NCBI GenBank assembly: GCA_031268525.1
Contig: JAIRXA010000170.1
Location: 1-28,457, forward strand
DNA length: 28,457 nucleotides
Reading direction: 5' to 3'
Source of the DNA: Coriobacteriales bacterium
GTDB taxonomy: Bacteria > Actinomycetota > Coriobacteriia > Coriobacteriales > UBA8131
Numbering within the stretch: position 1 is the first letter of the stretch; every line of letters begins with the position of its first letter. Position numbers and translations under genes: made by a program. Under the pieces are notes generated by a model. It saw only the letters and a list, made by a program, of their open reading frames with translations. It made no database searches and was not told the DNA's origin. Below, piece by piece: positions 23,400-28,457 of this stretch.

Positions 23400-26300
23400 A
23401 TGCAAAAGAAAAAGGTCACGGAAACGAGAAGGTTCGGGAGCTCTGGGACAAAGCCCGGAAAGCGCCTGCTGGCCATGCTTCTGACGCTGATACTGGCCTG
23501 TTCGATGCTGCCGACTGCGGCGCTTGCAGAGAATGCCGCCGCCGAACCCGACGGGGTGTCACCTGCGCCAGCCGACGGCGAGACATCTGGCGAGACCCTC
23601 GACGTGGCGCACACAGCGTCTGCTGCTCAGCCGGGCGAATATCTCCTGGGCGCGGAGCTTGGAGCTGAGCCTGAGCCCGAAACTCCCTCAACCGAGACTC
23701 CCGAGTCCGAGGCTGAAACTCCTTCAGCCGGGACCGTACGTGAAACCGAAACTCCCTCAGCTGGGACTCCCGGGCAAGAAGGCGATGATCTGGGGTCAAC
23801 CGAGGCACCTGAAGCACTCACCCCAACCAACGAAGGTAGAGGCAACACACCCAGCGAGCTTGCGCCAATGGCCGCGCCCAGTGATATCGGAACCCTTGCG
23901 GCGGGCGACTACAATGCAGGAGACATTGCGGTAATCAACGCCATCATCGACAATAACGGCCTGCAGTGGACAAAGGCCAGCCCCGCTGACGGCAGTTTCA
24001 TTCCCGCCGACTGGTGGCCGGAGACAAGCGCTGGTCCTGGCATTACCTGGTCTGAAGATGCAACAGATAAACGAATAAGAATCTTGCGCATATACTCCCA
24101 AAACCTCACTGGAACGTTAAATGTGAGCGGACTTGCGGAACTGATAAATCTTAACTGCCTGAACAACCAGCTGACAGGTGTGAATGTGTCAGGCAATACC
24201 TCGCTTGACTATCTCAACTGCTCAAACAACTGGCTTACGGCTCTGGATGTGTCAAACAATACCTCGCTGAGCTATCTCACCTGCACAAACAACGGCCTTA
24301 CGGCTCTGGATGTGTCGCACTGCAGGCTTTACTCGCTCGACCTCAACGAGAACCCGCTCCAAAGCATCAAGCTGTCAGACCGCTCCGAGATCCGGATAGC
24401 AACGGAGCCTGCGGGAGCCGGCACGGTGGTTGTGACCGACTTCAAGTGGGACAGCATCGCACAGGACTTCACGCTGCTCGCCTATGATGGCGACGACAAC
24501 GACGACAAGGGTTTCAGGCAGTGGACGTATGGGTTTGAGAACTTACCGACCACCACCGAGTTTGACAATCCTGCCACGTTCAGGCATTACGGCTCTGTGA
24601 TCATGATAGTGACGGCTCACTTTGGGGACCTGCCCATCTACGATTTGGGCGACATTGCGGTGGTCAACGAGCTCATTGATAACGGCGTCTTGCCGTGGGA
24701 AAGGGCACCTGAGGATGGCAGCGCCATTCCTGATAACTGGGACGGTATGAGCTGGTCAAGTAGCACGTACCATAAACGGTTAACGGGCTGGACCATATAC
24801 CCAGAACTGTCCGGAACGGTCAAGCTGAGCGGACTGACCGCGCTCCGTACGCTTGTCTGCAACAACAATGAACACACGAGCCTTGACGTGTCCGGCTGCG
24901 TTGCGCTCACCTCTCTCACCTGCAATAACAACCTTAAACTGAAGAGCCTTGACATATCCGGCTGCACCGCGCTCCAGACGGTGAATTTCAACAACAACTC
25001 GCTTGTCATCCTCAGATTAACGGGCGGAACAGTGCACATTGACGTGCCGGAGCCGCTGTGGGGTACGGTGAGGACCGCGGGCTTCAGTGCGTCTGAAAAG
25101 AAGCTCAGCCTTACCGCCACCGCGCAAAGCGGCTACACCTTTACGGGATGGACGGGCATAGACGCCGACACCATGACCGCCAACCCTGTTGCCTTTGTGG
25201 TTTCCGGCACCATGAACGTAACGGCAAACTTTGCGCCTGTGCTATACCACCCAGACGATGTCGCGGTCATCAACACGCTCATTGCGCACAACAATCTGGG
25301 TTGGACGCCAGTCAGCGCAAATGGAACTACTCACCCCATCGACTGGACAGGCGTTACCTGGTCAGACGACGCCCGGTATAAGAGGATAAGGGCTCTGGAC
25401 CTTTCCGACTGTAGCCTGGAGGGCGCAGCAGACATAAGCGGGCTTGCTGCACTTACTTCTCTGGACTGCTCACGCAACGAACTCGCAAGTCTTGACGTGT
25501 CAGGCTGCGCCGTGCTTGAAACGCTTGACCTCAACGGTAACCCGCTCCGACACCTCAAACTGCAAGACGGGAACGAGCTACAGATAGGGATCGTGTCGCA
25601 GGACGACGCATCGCAGGACGATGCCACGGTGCGCGTGACTGCCTTCACCCTGTCTGACAGAAGCATTACGCTTAAAGCGGAGGGTGGCGAGGCAGGTCTG
25701 CAAAATTGGCGAGGACTCGACAGCACGGCGGGCAGCAAGGATAATCCCGTTACCTTTACGATTGTCGGCGTTATGAGCGTGACGGCGTATTTCGTGTCAT
25801 ACTCCGCCTTTGACATTGCGGTCATCAACCGCGTTATTGAAAATAATGGTTTGGAGTGGACAAAGGCCAGTCCTGCTGACGGCTCCTACGTTCCCAACGA
25901 TTGGGGAGGCGTCAGTTGGTCAGGCGATACACTCGATAAACAGATAACGAGCTTGTCCATAAACACCAATAACAGTGCGCAGAAGGACCTGACCGGCGCC
26001 TTGGACCTGAGCGGGCTTGTCGCGCTGACCTATCTGAATTGCGATGCCAACCAACTTGTGAGTCTTGACGTGTCCGGCTGCGTTGCTCTGACCGAGTTGC
26101 GCTGCTCCAGCAACCAACTCGCAAGCCTTGACATTGTCGGCTGCACCGCGCTTGATGGACTGTACTGTTTCGACAACCAGCTTGAGAGCCTCGACGTGTC
26201 TGGTCTCAAGGCCTTGAGGTATCTGTACGGCTACAACAATCAGCTTACAAGCCTCAAGGTATCCGGCTGCACCGCGCTTGTCAGGTTGTACTGCTACAAC

Positions 26301-28457
26301 AACCGGCTCGTAGACCTTGACGTGTCCGGTCTCGATGCGCTGTTTGATTTTCGCTGCTATGACAACCAGCTTGAGAGCCTTGATGTGTCCGGTCTCGACG
26401 CGCTGGACGACCTGGAGTGCTATGACAACCAACTCACGAGCTTGGATGTGTCTGGTCTCAAAGCGCTGACTCAAATAGTCTGCGACAACAATAAACTTAC
26501 GAGCCTTGACGTATCCGACTGCGCTGTACTGCGCTATCTGAAGTGCGAGAATAACCAACTTGCGACCCTTGACCTGTCTGGTCTTGCCGCGCTGCGTTCG
26601 CTCTACTGTGTCGGCAACCCTGTACAAAACCTCATACTGCCAGCCGGACACGAATTGTTGACAGCGGTAGACCCAGAGGGAAGCGGCACGGTGTATGTTG
26701 CCCAGATAGATGCCTCCCTGCTCTATCCTGCGGTGCCCGTCAACAATGCGTGGGTCACCCTCACTGCAACGCCTGAAAGCGGATACGCCTTCAAGGAGTG
26801 GACGTGGACGGGCGTGGAGAACGCCAGCGTCACCGGTAATTCTGTCCGCTTTCAGATTCCTTCTCAGAACATGACCGTAACGGCTCACTTCCGGGGGCTA
26901 CCTTATCATCCGGACGATGTTGCGCTTATCAACGGCATCATCTTGAACAACGGTTTGGACTGGACCCTTGCCAGCCCCGCTGACGGCACGGCTGTTCCCA
27001 GCGACTGGACGGGTGTCCAGTGGTCGAGCGATGCTCGGTTCAAGCAGATAACGAGTCTGGATATATCCGGCTGCGACCTTAAGGGTGCGCTGGACGTGAG
27101 TGGGCTTGTCGAGCTCAAGGCCTTAGACTGCGATGGCAACCGGCTCACAGGTCTGGATGTGTCTGGCTGCGCCGCGCTTGAGGCACTCAGCCTCAGCGGT
27201 AACCCGCTGCAAACCCTCAAACTGCAAGACGGGGACGAGTTGCAGATAGAGGTGCTTCCGTCGGGAGGCGGCACGGTGATGACCGGTGCTTTCAACCTGT
27301 CCACAAAGGGGCTCACCCTCACCGCCATCGCCGAAGGCGGAGGCAGCTTTACGGGGTGGACAGGCGCTGCTGTCTCGACCACAAACCCCGTCTCGTTCAA
27401 CATCTCCGGCAACATGACCGTGACGGCTGGGTTTGAGAGTTCTCTCTACCATGTGGGTGACATCGCGGTCATCAACGCCATCATCGAGGATAACGGCTTA
27501 AACTGGACAAAGGCAGACCCTGCTGATGGTTCATCCATTCCCAGCGACTGGGTGAGTGGGCTCTCACGCGTCGTCTGGTCAACCGATACCCTGAACAAAC
27601 GGATAATGAGTCTGGATATATCCGGACGCACCTTGACCGGAGCGTTGGACGTGAGCGGGCTTACCGCGTTGACCGCCCTGTACTGTTCCAACAACCAGTT
27701 TACGAGCCTTGACGTGTCCGGTTGCCGCGCGCTGAGCTATCTGAGTTGTGCTGGCAACCAACTTGTGAGCCTGGACGTATCCGGCTGCGACGCGCTGTCT
27801 ACTCTGAGTTGCGGCAGCAACCTGCTGACGAGCCTTGATGTGTCTGACTGCCGCACGCTGAATATACTGGAATGCCAGAATAACCAACTCACGAGCTTGA
27901 AGCTCTCAATCAATCTTGCGTTGAGGCAGTTGCTTTGCCAAGACAACCAGCTCACGAGTCTGGACGTATCCAAGAACAGCGCACTACGCTATCTGTACTG
28001 CCAAAATAACCAACTCACAAGCCTCGATGTGTCGATGCTTCCCGTGTGGAGCGGCTCTGCCTCGACCTACGGACTGAGTTGTGCCGGCAATCCGCTGCAA
28101 AGCCTCAAGTTGCAGGCGGGCAACGAATTGTACCTGCCGGTATCTCCATCAGGAACCGGTGCGGTGCACGTGAGTACGTTCAATTACGGCGCGAATGCCA
28201 ATTCCATCGTCTACTTGACTGCCACCGCAGAAAGCGGGTGCAACTTTACCGGATGGACGGGCGCGGTGAGTGGTACGGACAACCCCATCCGCCTTACGCT
28301 CTCAGGCTCTATGACCGTGACGGCAAATTTTGAGGGCACACCCACACCTGTCCTCTACACCCTCACCGTAACGGGTGGTACGGGCTCGGGAAGCTATGAG
28401 GCGGGTACGGTCGTTCCCGTTTCTGCAGGCACACCCCCTTCGGGCAAGGTCTTTGAC
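23400..28457 (+). CDS. Giant secreted modular LRR surface protein (3' end outside window)
   Basis: One open frame runs without a stop from the ATG at 23400 to the window edge, 1686 codons, so the C-terminus and any wall anchor are not seen. An N-terminal signal peptide (KR, then LLAMLLTLILACSMLPTAALA) is likely cleaved after Ala43. A Pro/Glu/Thr-rich linker with repeated ETPS follows at about residues 90-130. Then come six modules starting near residues 175, 418, 619, 805, 1172 and 1354. Each begins with a conserved cap (DIAVIN, then WTKASPADGS, DW-GV-WS, KRITSLDISG), continues with 21-residue leucine-rich repeats (type TSLDVSGCTAL, L-C-NNQL), and ends with a beta-rich InlB-B/Flg_new-like repeat (TATAESGYTFTGWTG, GTMTVTANF). 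The protein probably binds host or matrix ligands; this is inference from architecture. GAAGAAGGGGG lies 10-20 bases before the start. Confidence 0.9.
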   Translation, partial: MQKKKVTETRRFGSSGTKPGKRLLAMLLTLILACSMLPTAALAENAAAEPDGVSPAPADGETSGETLDVAHTASAAQPGEYLLGAELGAEPEPETPSTETPESEAETPSAGTVRETETPSAGTPGQEGDDLGSTEAPEALTPTNEGRGNTPSELAPMAAPSDIGTLAAGDYNAGDIAVINAIIDNNGLQWTKASPADGSFIPADWWPETSAGPGITWSEDATDKRIRILRIYSQNLTGTLNVSGLAELINLNCLNNQLTGVNVSGNTSLDYLNCSNNWLTALDVSNNTSLSYLTCTNNGLTALDVSHCRLYSLDLNENPLQSIKLSDRSEIRIATEPAGAGTVVVTDFKWDSIAQDFTLLAYDGDDNDDKGFRQWTYGFENLPTTTEFDNPATFRHYGSVIMIVTAHFGDLPIYDLGDIAVVNELIDNGVLPWERAPEDGSAIPDNWDGMSWSSSTYHKRLTGWTIYPELSGTVKLSGLTALRTLVCNNNEHTSLDVSGCVALTSLTCNNNLKLKSLDISGCTALQTVNFNNNSLVILRLTGGTVHIDVPEPLWGTVRTAGFSASEKKLSLTATAQSGYTFTGWTGIDADTMTANPVAFVVSGTMNVTANFAPVLYHPDDVAVINTLIAHNNLGWTPVSANGTTHPIDWTGVTWSDDARYKRIRALDLSDCSLEGAADISGLAALTSLDCSRNELASLDVSGCAVLETLDLNGNPLRHLKLQDGNELQIGIVSQDDASQDDATVRVTAFTLSDRSITLKAEGGEAGLQNWRGLDSTAGSKDNPVTFTIVGVMSVTAYFVSYSAFDIAVINRVIENNGLEWTKASPADGSYVPNDWGGVSWSGDTLDKQITSLSINTNNSAQKDLTGALDLSGLVALTYLNCDANQLVSLDVSGCVALTELRCSSNQLASLDIVGCTALDGLYCFDNQLESLDVSGLKALRYLYGYNNQLTSLKVSGCTALVRLYCYNNRLVDLDVSGLDALFDFRCYDNQLESLDVSGLDALDDLECYDNQLTSLDVSGLKALTQIVCDNNKLTSLDVSDCAVLRYLKCENNQLATLDLSGLAALRSLYCVGNPVQNLILPAGHELLTAVDPEGSGTVYVAQIDASLLYPAVPVNNAWVTLTATPESGYAFKEWTWTGVENASVTGNSVRFQIPSQNMTVTAHFRGLPYHPDDVALINGIILNNGLDWTLASPADGTAVPSDWTGVQWSSDARFKQITSLDISGCDLKGALDVSGLVELKALDCDGNRLTGLDVSGCAALEALSLSGNPLQTLKLQDGDELQIEVLPSGGGTVMTGAFNLSTKGLTLTAIAEGGGSFTGWTGAAVSTTNPVSFNISGNMTVTAGFESSLYHVGDIAVINAIIEDNGLNWTKADPADGSSIPSDWVSGLSRVVWSTDTLNKRIMSLDISGRTLTGALDVSGLTALTALYCSNNQFTSLDVSGCRALSYLSCAGNQLVSLDVSGCDALSTLSCGSNLLTSLDVSDCRTLNILECQNNQLTSLKLSINLALRQLLCQDNQLTSLDVSKNSALRYLYCQNNQLTSLDVSMLPVWSGSASTYGLSCAGNPLQSLKLQAGNELYLPVSPSGTGAVHVSTFNYGANANSIVYLTATAESGCNFTGWTGAVSGTDNPIRLTLSGSMTVTANFEGTPTPVLYTLTVTGGTGSGSYEAGTVVPVSAGTPPSGKVFD
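25995..26624 (+). repeat. Ten tandem 63-bp LRR units in module 4
   Basis: Ten consecutive 21-codon units (residues 866-1075) follow the pattern xxLDVSGxxALxxLxCxxNQL without a break. Cys at the position after the second L-x pair is kept in nearly every unit, and NNQL or DNQL closes most. The other modules carry fewer units of the same type. The DNA units are similar but not identical. Confidence 0.85.

Noticed and set aside
25920..26888. 322-codon open frame on the minus strand inside the LRR gene
   Set aside because: The 63-bp repeats keep the antisense frame open as well, giving a repetitive translation. The sense frame has a signal peptide and known repeat types.
23400..28457. Interpretation of the repeats as a CRISPR or tandem non-coding satellite
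   Set aside because: A single frame stays open across all repeats, with a signal peptide and codon-phase periodicity of 63 bases.

Overview
The window is about 28.5 kb of densely coding DNA with moderately high G+C. It holds 15 protein genes, one of them running off the right edge, and one tRNA gene. No rRNA, CRISPR array, insertion sequence or phage gene was seen. The mix suggests an anaerobic actinobacterium of the Coriobacteriia type. The clues are corrinoid-type UROD-family methyltransferase and MFS genes, a giant cell-surface LRR protein beside a 7TMR-DISM sensor kinase, GTG and TTG starts, and CCA encoded in the tRNA. This placement is inferred from gene content, not from a marker-gene comparison.

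Layout. (1) 1-2.8 kb: a glyoxalase-II-like metallo-hydrolase, an EamA/DMT permease and a DhnA/FbaB-type class I aldolase, all on +. A long palindromic repeat at 2.78-2.88 kb separates them from (2) a methionyl-tRNA-synthetase-like gene on - with a degenerate KMSKS loop. (3) 5.0-8.7 kb, +: a class II aldolase/adducin-family gene, tRNA-Leu(CAA), coaE and uvrB. (4) 8.8-15.0 kb, +: gltB and gltD, both subunits of NADPH glutamate synthase. (5) 15.0-20.1 kb, accessory region: an MFS permease on -, then on + a divergent LysR regulator, a UROD-family (MtaA/CmuA-like) methyltransferase and a second MFS permease closely similar to the first. The LysR gene carries an uninterrupted run of 14 C. (6) 20.4-28.5 kb, +: a membrane histidine kinase, an OmpR-type response regulator, and a secreted LRR protein of at least 1686 residues built from six repeats of a [cap - LRR - beta-repeat] module.

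How the parts may work together. gltBD supports nitrogen assimilation, coaE supports CoA synthesis and uvrB supports DNA repair; these look like ordinary core genes. The LysR/methyltransferase/two-permease block looks like a small catabolic cassette that takes up and demethylates a methylated compound. Its regulator could be switched on and off by slippage in the C14 tract. The kinase/regulator pair is a natural candidate to control the surface protein: three 11-bp-phased direct repeats lie between the regulator gene and the surface gene, just upstream of a -10-like TATACT. The most interesting leads are the C14 tract, the plant-LRR-like cap repeated in the surface protein, the duplicated permease around the methyltransferase, and the palindromic repeat that supplies the stop codon of the synthetase-like gene.
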